Assembly (NCBI GenBank): GCA_016839815.1
Contig: JAEOTM010000170.1
Location: 1 to 58,739, forward strand
DNA length: 58,739 nt
Direction of reading: 5' to 3'
Source of the DNA: Candidatus Hodarchaeota archaeon
GTDB taxonomy: Archaea; Asgardarchaeota; Heimdallarchaeia; Hodarchaeales; Hodarchaeaceae
Shown here: in pieces, positions 8,873-17,329 of the stretch
How positions within the stretch are numbered: position 1 is the first letter of the stretch
Layout of the letters: every line of letters starts with the position of its first letter
Notes under the pieces: generated by a model
Told to the model about the DNA's origin: nothing
Database searches by the model: none
Seen by the model: the letters and a program-made list of their open reading frames with translations, nothing else
Translations under genes and position numbers: made by a program

Positions 8873-10024
8873 ATGTGTGATACTTTCATTGCATTATCAG
8901 ATGCGACATTAGATGGTTCGATTATTTTTGGGAAAAATTCTGACCGGCCTTATTCTGAAATTCAAAACATTACCTATTATCCTCATAAGGAGTATAAAGA
9001 ATCAGAGGTACAATGTACCTACATAAAAATCCCTCAAGTTGAAAATACTAATGCGGTTCTCCTTTCTCAGCCATTGTGGATGTTTGGAGCAGAGATGGGG
9101 GTTAATGAGCATGGTGTAGTCATTGGAAATGAAGCTGTGTGGACTCGTGAACCTCTTGGCCCTCCAACTCTTCTTGGTATGGATATCCTTCGTCTAGCAC
9201 TTGAACGTTCTCGAAATGCGGAGCAAGCCCTTAAAGAAAGTATTAGACTATTAGAGGAATATGGTCAAGGAGGACCGTGTGCAGAAAACGATTCATCCTT
9301 AGATTATCACAACTCATATCTTATTGCAGACCAATCAGAGGCATGGGTTTTAGAGACAGCAGGAAAATGGTGGGTAGCAGAACGCGTAAAATCATCCACA
9401 AGAAATATTTCAAACAGTTTGTCTATTAGAACACAGTTTGATCTCGCAGCCGATGGATTAGTAGATTATGCTCTAGAAAAAGGATTATACCAGTCGTCTA
9501 TTGATTTCGACTTTGCAAAATCATTCGGGTTACATTGGAGGGAGCCCAGTTCATTTTCTCGTGAAGGGATAGGTCAGATCATGATGCAGAAAGAAGCTGG
9601 AGGAATTACGCCTCTCACGATGATGCATGTATTACGTAGCTGTGAATCGGGCATATGTATGCATGGTGGTTTTAGAAGTACTGCTTCTATGGTTTCCCAG
9701 CTGTTTTCTTCCAAACCAGATATTCATTGGATGACTGGTACCCCCTATCCCTGTAAAAGCCTGTACAAGCCAATAGCTTTTCCACCTGGTAATCTTGAAG
9801 CATATCAACCAGCAACAAGAAATCAAAACCAGAAATCAATTTGGTGGGCTCATGAAATGATCTCAGATACTAAAAAAATAGAATTTCCCTCTTGGAAGGA
9901 GTATCAGGAAGATCTGTTCTTGAAAATGAAGGAAGTAGATGTAGGACAATATCAGGACATTACTAAACAGGCCTTTACAACTGAACAAGAAAAGTATTCA
10001 ACTCTCCTAAACAATAATCACTGA
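8873..10024 (+). CDS. Secernin/C69-like dipeptidase
   Basis: Peptidase of the C69/secernin family, Ntn hydrolases whose nucleophile is the cysteine exposed after Met removal. The protein starts MCDTFIAL, with Cys2 as the nucleophile, followed by the family motif IIFGKNSDRP at about residue 20. The GVVIGNEAVWT segment and LETAGKWWVAERV also match secernin-like proteins. At 383 residues the length is normal, and no signal peptide is present, so it is probably cytosolic. Expected activity is release of amino acids from short peptides. It may be in one unit with the preceding MFS gene and the following GDPD gene. Confidence 0.85.
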   Translation: MCDTFIALSDATLDGSIIFGKNSDRPYSEIQNITYYPHKEYKESEVQCTYIKIPQVENTNAVLLSQPLWMFGAEMGVNEHGVVIGNEAVWTREPLGPPTLLGMDILRLALERSRNAEQALKESIRLLEEYGQGGPCAENDSSLDYHNSYLIADQSEAWVLETAGKWWVAERVKSSTRNISNSLSIRTQFDLAADGLVDYALEKGLYQSSIDFDFAKSFGLHWREPSSFSREGIGQIMMQKEAGGITPLTMMHVLRSCESGICMHGGFRSTASMVSQLFSSKPDIHWMTGTPYPCKSLYKPIAFPPGNLEAYQPATRNQNQKSIWWAHEMISDTKKIEFPSWKEYQEDLFLKMKEVDVGQYQDITKQAFTTEQEKYSTLLNNNH

Positions 10025-10076
10025 TCTGATGACTAATTAAGTCAGTTTTTAAATTGATGAAAACCAAGGGATAGTC

Positions 10077-10895
10077 ATGGCCACCTTTGATTTTAACCCA
10101 TTTCTTTCTCCAACTCGGCCACTTGTCATGGCACATCGAGGTGACCAAACAGTCTCTCCCGAAAATTCTTTATTAGCACTAAAAAATGCCAGTTTATTAG
10201 AAATTGATTTTATCGAAACAGATATCAGAATTACTAAAGATAAGGAACTCATTTTATTTCATGATGAAACATTGGATCGTACTACAAATGCTTCAGGACC
10301 CCTGATCAATTTTACGTTAGGAGAACTGGAAGAGGGGGTTGATTTGGGTTATCGTTTCACTCTTGACAATGGAAAAACATTCCCTTGTCGCGGGAAAAAT
10401 TGGCGTGTTGTTACTTTGCGACAAGCTTTTGAGGTATTTCCTGAAATGCGATTTAATCTTGACATAAAAAATGCTGAACCTGAAGTTCCACAGCTATTAG
10501 TGGATCTTATTACTGAATTCAAGCGAGAAGATAATGTTCTTGTAGGATCTTTCCACCACAATCAAATTGCGAAATTTAGGAATCTTCTTCCTAATGCACC
10601 TACCGCTGCATCTCCTAAAGAGGTCAAGAATTTCATATTCCGACATAAAGTAAGAATAAATCGATTTTTTAAGACGAAATATTATGCGCTTCAAGTTCCC
10701 ATTCAGTATGATGGAACACGCATTGTCTCAAAGAATTTTGTGACAGATGCTCATAGTCGTAATATTGCTGTTCATGTTTGGACGATTAATGACCGTCCCT
10801 CAATGGAATGGTTAATCAGATTAGGCGTTGATGGAATTTTCACAGATGATCCTTGGTTATTACTAGAAACTCTCCAGGAAAAAAAGCTAATCTAG
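10077..10895 (+). CDS. Glycerophosphodiester phosphodiesterase family protein
   Basis: Predicted hydrolase of glycerophosphodiesters to glycerol-3-phosphate and an alcohol, with a TIM-barrel GDPD fold. The active-site set is present: AHRG (H20, R21), PENS (E29), ETDIR with its acidic pair, and FHDETLDRTT supplying the second histidine. The conserved end HVWTINDRPSMEWLIRLGVDGIFTD is split by a normal loop; its VWTIN and GVDGIFTDDP pieces are standard. There is no signal peptide. ATG 10077 lies 50 bases after the peptidase stop. In archaea it could act on phospholipid-derived glycerophosphodiesters. Confidence 0.9.
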   Translation: MATFDFNPFLSPTRPLVMAHRGDQTVSPENSLLALKNASLLEIDFIETDIRITKDKELILFHDETLDRTTNASGPLINFTLGELEEGVDLGYRFTLDNGKTFPCRGKNWRVVTLRQAFEVFPEMRFNLDIKNAEPEVPQLLVDLITEFKREDNVLVGSFHHNQIAKFRNLLPNAPTAASPKEVKNFIFRHKVRINRFFKTKYYALQVPIQYDGTRIVSKNFVTDAHSRNIAVHVWTINDRPSMEWLIRLGVDGIFTDDPWLLLETLQEKKLI

Positions 10896-10937
10896 GTATC
10901 ACAGAGAAGAATCCAGCCAGAAAAAATCCGATTTTTA

Positions 10938-11699
10938 CTAGTAATTTGGTTTTTCACTTAAAAAATTAAGTAGTAATGAATTAAACTCTTCTGTACACTC
11001 ATTAGCAAACCCATGATCACCATCATAAACGTAATACTGAGTGTGATTAGGAAGATGATCTTTCATGGTGTTAAAGACTAATTGTGGGGTTACTGTATCT
11101 TTGAGGCTATAAATCATTAGGATAGGAGCATCTATTTGTTCCAATTGTAGCAAGTAATCTTTATTCTGTCTTTTTTGGATTACCGTCGCCATATAGGTAA
11201 ATGCTTTCTGGAATCGCTTCACTATAGACCAAGTAAATGAGCTGGCTGATTTTTTCTTTTCCTCTGTTCGTTTTTCCTTCGCTAAAAAGTTCCAAGATCG
11301 AGTATTCTTGTGGAGGAAAGGACGAGGCCCAAGTAAAACTAACCCATTGACCTTTTCAGGATAACGGATACAATATTCCATACATAATGCTGCTCCAACT
11401 GAATATCCTATTAGAACTGGGTTTTCTTTGAGATTGAGGACTTTATTCAATAAATAATGTATATCTTCAAGGATATCCAATGTTCGATTTTTCTCAACAA
11501 ACTTTCCTAAACTAGACTTTGCAAAACCCCTAAGATCAGGGGCAATCATATGATATTTAGCTGATAACTTTGGATCATCAAGTTGACGGCCCCAATGTGA
11601 TCGTGAACTTCCTAAATATCCATGGATAAATACTACTGGAGATCCGTCACCAGTTGTCTCATAAAACACCTGATAATCATTTCGAGTAAAGTATGGCAT
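10938..11699 (-). CDS. Alpha/beta hydrolase
   Basis: Alpha/beta-hydrolase fold enzyme of 253 residues. The oxyanion region is FIHGYLGSSRSHW, the nucleophile elbow is GYSVG (S100), and the likely acid and base are D in SLKDTVTP and H in DGDHGFANE. The lid region (about 135-170) is lysine-rich and short. The family covers esterases, lipases and peptidases, and the substrate cannot be told. It is convergent with the GDPD gene and divergent from the OLD-family gene. An inverted repeat lies 24 bases before the start codon. Confidence 0.87.
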   Translation of the reverse strand: MPYFTRNDYQVFYETTGDGSPVVFIHGYLGSSRSHWGRQLDDPKLSAKYHMIAPDLRGFAKSSLGKFVEKNRTLDILEDIHYLLNKVLNLKENPVLIGYSVGAALCMEYCIRYPEKVNGLVLLGPRPFLHKNTRSWNFLAKEKRTEEKKKSASSFTWSIVKRFQKAFTYMATVIQKRQNKDYLLQLEQIDAPILMIYSLKDTVTPQLVFNTMKDHLPNHTQYYVYDGDHGFANECTEEFNSLLLNFLSEKPNY

Positions 11700-11723
11700 A
11701 TATCGAATGTCCTTCTCAGTTAA

Positions 11724-11742
11724 TTACTGAAATTATCAGTAA
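11724..11742. promoter_or_regulatory. Inverted repeat upstream of the hydrolase gene
   Basis: TTACTGA and TCAGTAA arms of 7 bases separated by AATTA. The site is 24 bases from the hydrolase start codon, a common operator position. The 12-base left side GTTAATTACTGA also occurs upstream of iscS (41339-41350), though without the full right arm there. Confidence 0.3.
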
Positions 11743-11971
11743 ATTACCCTTTTCATATCTCAACCTAAAAGTTTGCCCTCAAGAGGTGAAGATCTCAGTT
11801 ATTCTTAATATTGTCCGTGATAGATACAACTCTAGTATTCTCCCTTATAGTAATACTTTTTAATGTGAAAAGAAGAATATACATTTGTGTAAGCACAATA
11901 TTGCAATGATTTTGTGGTATAAAGACCCGTTGAAATAGTCTGAATAAATCTTAATCCCTCTTCGTGATACT

Positions 11972-13681
11972 ATGTTCCTCTCGAAAGTGAATCTGAAAAA
12001 TTTTCGTAGTATTACCTCTCTCACTTTGGATGATCTTAAAAGTTTAAATTGCTTCATTGGTGGTCACAATTCTGGGAAAACGAATATTTTAGATGGAATC
12101 TCCGTTTTTTGGGACCCTCAAATTCGAACCTTTAGCCAGCAACGGCAATTCCAAGCAGAAACGACTTCAATAACGGAGGATTTTGATCGAAGTATCTTAT
12201 CATACCTTGATACAGACCATATTCATGGGACATTCAACTTTCAACTTGATCAGCAACGGGGTTTGCATCCTTGGAAAGATAATGAATTTTTAAAACAGAA
12301 TTTTATCCAAACTGCGTTTAAATATAAAATTATTAACCCATTTGACGTTTTTGAAATTTTTTTAGATGATTTGAACTCTATTGTTGACTTAGCTCAAATT
12401 CGTGCCCTAGAATTTAATCTTACCCTAAACCCGGGATTTTTAGAATTTATATCAGAAACGATGCAACTTCATCTAGAGTCAGAGGAAATTATAAGATACG
12501 AATCGGTTAATGTCCCCGTACCAATGATACGTGAATCCATTGGTTCAACCTTTATTCGACGTTTTCACGACATAGATGTAGAATACGAGACATTACGTGA
12601 TAATTTACTGAACATTCTTCAGGGAAGAGACCATCATTCCATATCTTCAATAGAAAAATTTCTTAAAGAAATTATTGATCAGGATTTTGTCTTCCAAGAA
12701 GGAGGATCTTCACCAGATGGCAAACCTCAGATCGATGTTACCATTGAACGAAGTTTTACAAGTCCATTATGGCGGATTTCAGGAGGGACAGTCAGACTTA
12801 TTGCATTAGCATGTTTACTGACCACAGATCCTACTAGTGACCAAATTATAATTCTAGATAATCCAGGATTATTTTTACATCCACGAGGAGAACGAGGTCT
12901 TGCCAGAAAGCTGGAGTCATTCGCTAAAAGTAGACAATTCTTTTTTTCCACTCATTCCTCTCGATTATTAATTGGACATGCTCATCTTGTCGAATTAAAG
13001 AATGGATGGACTAATGTAGAACGTATAAGAGGACGTAAATCCATGAAGAAGATTGTGAAGCTTTTAGGGATTAGACCTTCCGATTCATTGGGTTCTGATA
13101 TTGTTGTATTTGTGGAGGGAAGAACTGATTCTCGTGTATTTCGAGTGTTCGAAGATAAAATATGTCGGAGTTTTTCAGAGCTACCAAAAGTACGTGTTTC
13201 TTATGTTGGGGTCGGGGGCTGGACAAATATGAAGTATGTCTTATCAATAGAGTTGTTGAAAAGTAAATTTGTACGGAGTAGAGCTTTAGCAATTACTGAT
13301 GGAGATATTGTAGGATCAAAAAATTATGAAAAAATTAAGCAGAATTGGTTTGATGTCTTTCATATGGAAGGAGATTTTTTTTCACTTAAAGAAGAATGCA
13401 TTGAGTCGATTTTTTTAAACAATCCTGAGGTTTTCATTCGTTTAAATGCTGAAAAGGATAAACTTTATCCTTCCTTATCAGAAATAAACGAGTTTATTGA
13501 GAAAAGACGTAATCGTGGAGTTTCAGACAAAACTATAACTCGTGAACTCGTAATTAAGTACAATATTGGTCGAAAATATTCTTCCGCTCTCGCTGAAGGA
13601 CTGGCGCGTCAATTTAAGGACAGAGAAATTCCTAATTATTTAGTAGATTTCTATAAAACACACGTTCTTCAGTATGAGTGA
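11972..13681 (+). CDS. OLD-family ATPase/TOPRIM nuclease-like protein
   Basis: RecF/SMC-like ATPase fused to a TOPRIM domain, the architecture of overcoming-lysogenization-defect (OLD) nucleases used in DNA repair and phage defence. Walker A is GGHNSGKT (K36), the signature-like segment is WRISGGTVRL (about 270), and Walker B is IIILDNPG (D296). The catalytic Glu expected directly after that Asp is Asn297, and the family's DEPExHLHP has become DNPGLFLHP. The TOPRIM residues are intact: E382 in VFVEGRTD and D443/D445 in ITDGD. No UvrD-like helicase or reverse transcriptase flanks it, so it is not a Gabija or retron pair. It is a single-gene unit. Confidence 0.82.
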   Translation: MFLSKVNLKNFRSITSLTLDDLKSLNCFIGGHNSGKTNILDGISVFWDPQIRTFSQQRQFQAETTSITEDFDRSILSYLDTDHIHGTFNFQLDQQRGLHPWKDNEFLKQNFIQTAFKYKIINPFDVFEIFLDDLNSIVDLAQIRALEFNLTLNPGFLEFISETMQLHLESEEIIRYESVNVPVPMIRESIGSTFIRRFHDIDVEYETLRDNLLNILQGRDHHSISSIEKFLKEIIDQDFVFQEGGSSPDGKPQIDVTIERSFTSPLWRISGGTVRLIALACLLTTDPTSDQIIILDNPGLFLHPRGERGLARKLESFAKSRQFFFSTHSSRLLIGHAHLVELKNGWTNVERIRGRKSMKKIVKLLGIRPSDSLGSDIVVFVEGRTDSRVFRVFEDKICRSFSELPKVRVSYVGVGGWTNMKYVLSIELLKSKFVRSRALAITDGDIVGSKNYEKIKQNWFDVFHMEGDFFSLKEECIESIFLNNPEVFIRLNAEKDKLYPSLSEINEFIEKRRNRGVSDKTITRELVIKYNIGRKYSSALAEGLARQFKDREIPNYLVDFYKTHVLQYE

Positions 13682-13745
13682 TCTTCTACCAATACGAGGA
13701 CTTCAACCGTAAATATATAACATTTGAAATTCTGCTCATTTTCTC

Positions 13746-14495
13746 ATGAAGTTTAAGACAGATGTACTTTCGACAGTTTGTTTTACGCTATTACTATTGG
13801 TTATCGCAACTATTCAACCTTTGATTAGTTCAGGGCATATTAAAGTAATGCAGCTGACTGTAGAGGGGGATGTTAGTGATTCATTTACTGAAACGCAGAT
13901 TAAGGATGATTTACCAACTATTTCTGGCTGGGGTGGATATCGAAGATCAACTGGAACAATTGTAGATGCATCTAAATGGAAAGGTGTCCATCTCCCACTA
14001 TTCTTGACTTCTCTTGCTGGAGATAGCGATTACAATATCAGTGCTGTTGCCATCGATGATTACTCGGTTACAATAACTCGTGATGAAATTGAAGGTGGAA
14101 TACGTGCGTTTGATGAACTCAACAATACCCTAGCAACAAAGGTAATACCTGTATTAGCATATGAGGAAAATGATGTACCCGTCTCAAATGATGATGGTCC
14201 TCTTAGATTAGTATTTATTGGTGAGAATAATGCGAGTATTCTTACAGTTAGTCCTCGGTGGGTAAAACAGATTGTAACATTAAGTATATCCCTAGGGACA
14301 GATGAATCCAGTTCATTGATTGTTACAACCACTTCTACCCAAACTACGATCATAAATTCTTCAACTCCAACAACCTCAACTATTGAAGAAAAGACATCAG
14401 CGACATCTGGTTTATCTTTTGGTGTTTCAATTCTTGTATTTGTGCTAGCCACTTCGGTTGTTGCTAGTTTACGAAGAAAGAAACATAAAAAGTAA
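13746..14495 (+). CDS. Secreted, C-terminally anchored molybdopterin-domain-like protein
   Basis: An exported protein with an N-terminal signal peptide (about residues 8-28) and a domain of about 140 residues. That domain resembles the oxidoreductase molybdopterin-binding (sulfite oxidase-like) fold: a WKGVHLPLFL segment, an IDDYSVTI strand, GPLRLVFIGEN and SPRWVKQIVTLSI. No cysteine lies outside the signal peptide, so the molybdenum thiolate ligand of true sulfite oxidases is missing. A Thr/Ser-rich linker, TSGLSF, one membrane segment and a KKHKK tail anchor it outside the cell. It may bind a ligand rather than catalyse a reaction. The fold assignment is from motif similarity only. Confidence 0.65.
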   Translation: MKFKTDVLSTVCFTLLLLVIATIQPLISSGHIKVMQLTVEGDVSDSFTETQIKDDLPTISGWGGYRRSTGTIVDASKWKGVHLPLFLTSLAGDSDYNISAVAIDDYSVTITRDEIEGGIRAFDELNNTLATKVIPVLAYEENDVPVSNDDGPLRLVFIGENNASILTVSPRWVKQIVTLSISLGTDESSSLIVTTTSTQTTIINSSTPTTSTIEEKTSATSGLSFGVSILVFVLATSVVASLRRKKHKK

Positions 14496-14510
14496 CGATT
14501 TCTCAATATT

Positions 14511-14562
14511 AAGAATCAAGAACTTTACAAAAATTCTATTCTTGTGGAATTCATTGATTCTT
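14511..14562 (+). terminator. Competing inverted repeats, possible terminator
   Basis: Outer arms AAGAATCAA (14511-14519) and TTGATTCTT (14554-14562) are perfect complements. An inner pair CAAGAA (14517-14522) and TTCTTG (14539-14544) shares bases with the outer left arm, so the two stems exclude each other. It lies just after the stop codon of the anchored protein and about 140 bases before proline dehydrogenase. Function is uncertain. Confidence 0.3.
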
Positions 14563-14699
14563 GCGATAATTACGTGATTTAGTCACAACCTAGTTCTATC
14601 CTGAACAGCTAGAAAATAGCCATCTAATATTTAGGTAGATAGGATTAAAAGACTCCATGTGATGAACGCAAAATCAAAAGAAATTGTTGGGAACTAGCA

Positions 14700-15659
14700 A
14701 TGAGAGCTTTCTTAGTCAACCTTATGCCGTCATTTTTGGTTAAATTTTTTGCTCGAGCATACGTTGCTGGAGTAGGATTAGATTGTGGCATTAAAAAAGC
14801 ACGTGATTTGTGGGAACGACAGAGCATCGCCTCTACAATTGATATGCTAGGTGAGGAGGTTACGAATCGCGAGGAAGTTGATAACATAGTCCAAATTTAT
14901 TTTTCACTCGTGAAGAAGATGAAAGAAGAATCATTTCCCAAACACATTTCCATAAAACCTACCAGTTTAGGCCTGGATATTGATAAAGAATTATGTCAAA
15001 GGAATTTGGAGGAGATTTTGAAGGTCGCATTAGGGGAAGGAATCACTGTTACATTGGATATGGAAGATTCTAAATATACTGATGCCACTCTCGAGCTTTA
15101 CAAGAAACTAAAACCTAACTATGAATTCGGAACGGTATTACAGAGTCGATTATTTAGAACTAAGGATGATGTTTTAGGATTATCTGGACTAGATGCTCGT
15201 GTGCGCATGTGCATTGGTGTGTACAATGAAGATAAAAGCATCGCATACACTAAAAAGAGTGAAATGAAAGCAAAAATTGTTGAGTACACTAAATTACTGC
15301 TAGACAATCATCATAAGGTTGATGTGGCTACTCATGATCATAAATGTATTATCAATGCACTTGAAGAAGTGGAAAAACGAGGATTAGGTCCTGAGGTTGC
15401 TGAATTCCAATTCCTTCTAGGAGTCCCTCGAGAGCGGATCCAACATGAATTAATAGAACGAGGTTATACAGTTCGATTATATGTACCTTTTACCATTGAA
15501 TGGAAATGTGCGATCGCTTATTTAAGAAGACGATTAATTGAAAACCCTTCTATGATATATCTTGGAGGGCTAGATTTTCTAGGTCGTATTATCCAACCTC
15601 TTACTAAACGTGGAAGAAAGCCAATTCTCCCACCCAAACCTGAGGTCGTTTCGAATTAG
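14700..15659 (+). CDS. Proline dehydrogenase
   Basis: FAD-dependent oxidation of proline to pyrroline-5-carboxylate, the first step of proline catabolism. The 319-residue protein has a monofunctional PRODH TIM barrel. Recognisable segments are ISIKPTSLGLD (about 85), VTLDMEDSKYTDATL (about 120), FGTVLQSRLFRT, VRMCIGVYNE, VDVATHD and VRLYVPF, and then the arginine pair in AYLRRRLIENPS near the C-terminus, which binds the proline carboxylate in characterised PRODHs. ATG 14700 is directly preceded by an in-frame TAG, so the start cannot lie further upstream. No P5C dehydrogenase gene is nearby. Confidence 0.9.
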   Translation: MRAFLVNLMPSFLVKFFARAYVAGVGLDCGIKKARDLWERQSIASTIDMLGEEVTNREEVDNIVQIYFSLVKKMKEESFPKHISIKPTSLGLDIDKELCQRNLEEILKVALGEGITVTLDMEDSKYTDATLELYKKLKPNYEFGTVLQSRLFRTKDDVLGLSGLDARVRMCIGVYNEDKSIAYTKKSEMKAKIVEYTKLLLDNHHKVDVATHDHKCIINALEEVEKRGLGPEVAEFQFLLGVPRERIQHELIERGYTVRLYVPFTIEWKCAIAYLRRRLIENPSMIYLGGLDFLGRIIQPLTKRGRKPILPPKPEVVSN

Positions 15660-15684
15660 AGAAAAGACTAGCTTTAAATTTTGA

Positions 15685-16362
15685 TTATTCCTTTACTTTT
15701 GGTGTACTCTCTTCATCACACACAGTATCTGAGAGATTTTTATCAAATATATCTTCGAAGAATATTAGGTATATTGTCACACCAACTGCACCAATAAGGA
15801 ATAATATTGCATCTGCTAACCAACCCATCACTGCTATCAAGTAGAATAACCCTCGAAGTCCAAAAGACCAGTGGTTCTGAGCACTAATGATCGTGTTTTT
15901 TGTAAATCGGAGACCATTTATTCCACAAATATTAATTTTATCTGGATGAGATGAAATTAATAATGTAAATCTTACATGCATTCTAATAGCCAAAACAAAA
16001 TTAAAAAGGCAAAATAGGATAACAATTACCATTACAACCAGCTGTAAATACCCAATGGAGAGATTACTTCCACTTATTGCCCCCTCCGCAAAAATATCAG
16101 GATAGAAAGCGAGTAAAATTCCTAACAGTACCAATAAAGCTGATATAAACGCAGTATTTGCCATGATCACATTCCGTGAAGCTTGTACTGCAACCAAAGG
16201 AGAATCGTTGACTCTTTCATCGACATACTGCTCATAAATCAGATTTAATGATCCTTTTCTTGATATAGTTGGATGTTTAAGTCCGTAAATTATCAATATA
16301 CTATAAATAAGTATACAAATAACAAAAATCCCCAAGGCAAGAATATCAAGAGTAAGATCCAT
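15685..16362 (-). CDS. DUF599 family membrane protein
   Basis: Integral membrane protein of the DUF599 family, function unknown. Diagnostic segments are an arginine-containing loop followed by NVIMANTAFISALLVLLG (about 65-82) and the LAIRMHVRFTLL stretch. I estimate four membrane segments in 225 residues. The start is ATG 16362. It is divergent from the LysE-family gene, with 179 bases of AT-rich promoter region between them, and convergent with proline dehydrogenase. Confidence 0.75.
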   Translation of the reverse strand: MDLTLDILALGIFVICILIYSILIIYGLKHPTISRKGSLNLIYEQYVDERVNDSPLVAVQASRNVIMANTAFISALLVLLGILLAFYPDIFAEGAISGSNLSIGYLQLVVMVIVILFCLFNFVLAIRMHVRFTLLISSHPDKINICGINGLRFTKNTIISAQNHWSFGLRGLFYLIAVMGWLADAILFLIGAVGVTIYLIFFEDIFDKNLSDTVCDEESTPKVKE

Positions 16363-16541
16363 ATTGTTTGTCCTCGTAGAGTGTGTTTTCCTGCTTGCAA
16401 ATTTATGTAGTTGATTATATTAATTTTTGCTAATATATTACTGATGCATTTTATTTATCATCATTTATAATTGCCAGATTAAAAACAATCATTAATATTC
16501 AGTAATTCAAGGTCATCCAGCGATTAGAGGAACCGAAATAA

Positions 16542-17261
16542 GTGAATTTATTTGAAATTTTTGGCGTTTGGATAATTACCGCGTTTCTAGGGATAACTCT
16601 TGCGGCTCCTTTAGGCCCAATTAACCTAGAGCTTCTTAAAAACGCGCTAAATCCAGAATTCACTCGTAAAGCTGCATGGATTTCTGCTTTACTAATTGGA
16701 ATTGGGGCTATGACGGGAGACTTTATCGTAGCTCTCTCCGCAGTAACGCTTGGTGGGGAGATAATGGAATCTGTTTTCAGCAATTCTTGGATAAAGTTGT
16801 TGCTATTTACTTTAAACCTGATAATTTTAAGCTTCTTAGGCCTTTCTACATTAGCTAAAAGGCCTATTGGAGTGGTTTCCGGTATTGATGGAGAACTTCC
16901 TCCTGTAGAAAGACTAAAAGAAATTAGTATTCATTCAGCAGTAAAGAAGTACGTTACTGGATTATCTATTGTAATTACTTCTCCCTGGTCTTATCTCTGG
17001 TGGGCATCGTTTGGAACTATTATTTTATTTAGTGATTTAAGCTTACCAGATCCCATTTCCCGGTTGATTATTGTGTTGATGTTCCTCTCAGGAATATTTC
17101 TTTGGTTATTTGCGTTTAGTACAACTTTAACCATTATTGGAAAGCATCCAAATCCAAAATTCTTCTCCCGTATTACTAAGGGTACAGCTCTAGTTCTATT
17201 GCTTTTTGCGCTCATAATTCTTAGAGATCTATTACTAACCTTGGGAGAAATTTTAAAATAA
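16542..17261 (+). CDS. LysE family amino acid exporter
   Basis: LysE/RhtB superfamily permease, usually exporting amino acids or related metabolites by proton antiport. The N-terminus carries the family signature in AAPLGPINLELLKNAL, and a second helix pair begins at GIGAMTGDFIVAL. About six membrane segments in 239 residues is typical. The start is GTG 16542, with AGAGG upstream. It is followed by the AbrB-PhoU gene after 68 bases. The substrate cannot be assigned. Confidence 0.85.
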   Translation: MNLFEIFGVWIITAFLGITLAAPLGPINLELLKNALNPEFTRKAAWISALLIGIGAMTGDFIVALSAVTLGGEIMESVFSNSWIKLLLFTLNLIILSFLGLSTLAKRPIGVVSGIDGELPPVERLKEISIHSAVKKYVTGLSIVITSPWSYLWWASFGTIILFSDLSLPDPISRLIIVLMFLSGIFLWLFAFSTTLTIIGKHPNPKFFSRITKGTALVLLLFALIILRDLLLTLGEILK

Positions 17262-17329
17262 GAGAGGAAGAAAGTTTATATTTCTTCTATATGTAAAAAT
17301 CAGTAACATTCATTAGGTTTTGAATATAA

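Noticed and set aside
11972..13681. Gabija-type or retron defence system
   Set aside because: The OLD-like gene has no adjacent UvrD-like helicase or reverse transcriptase, so only the single gene is supported.
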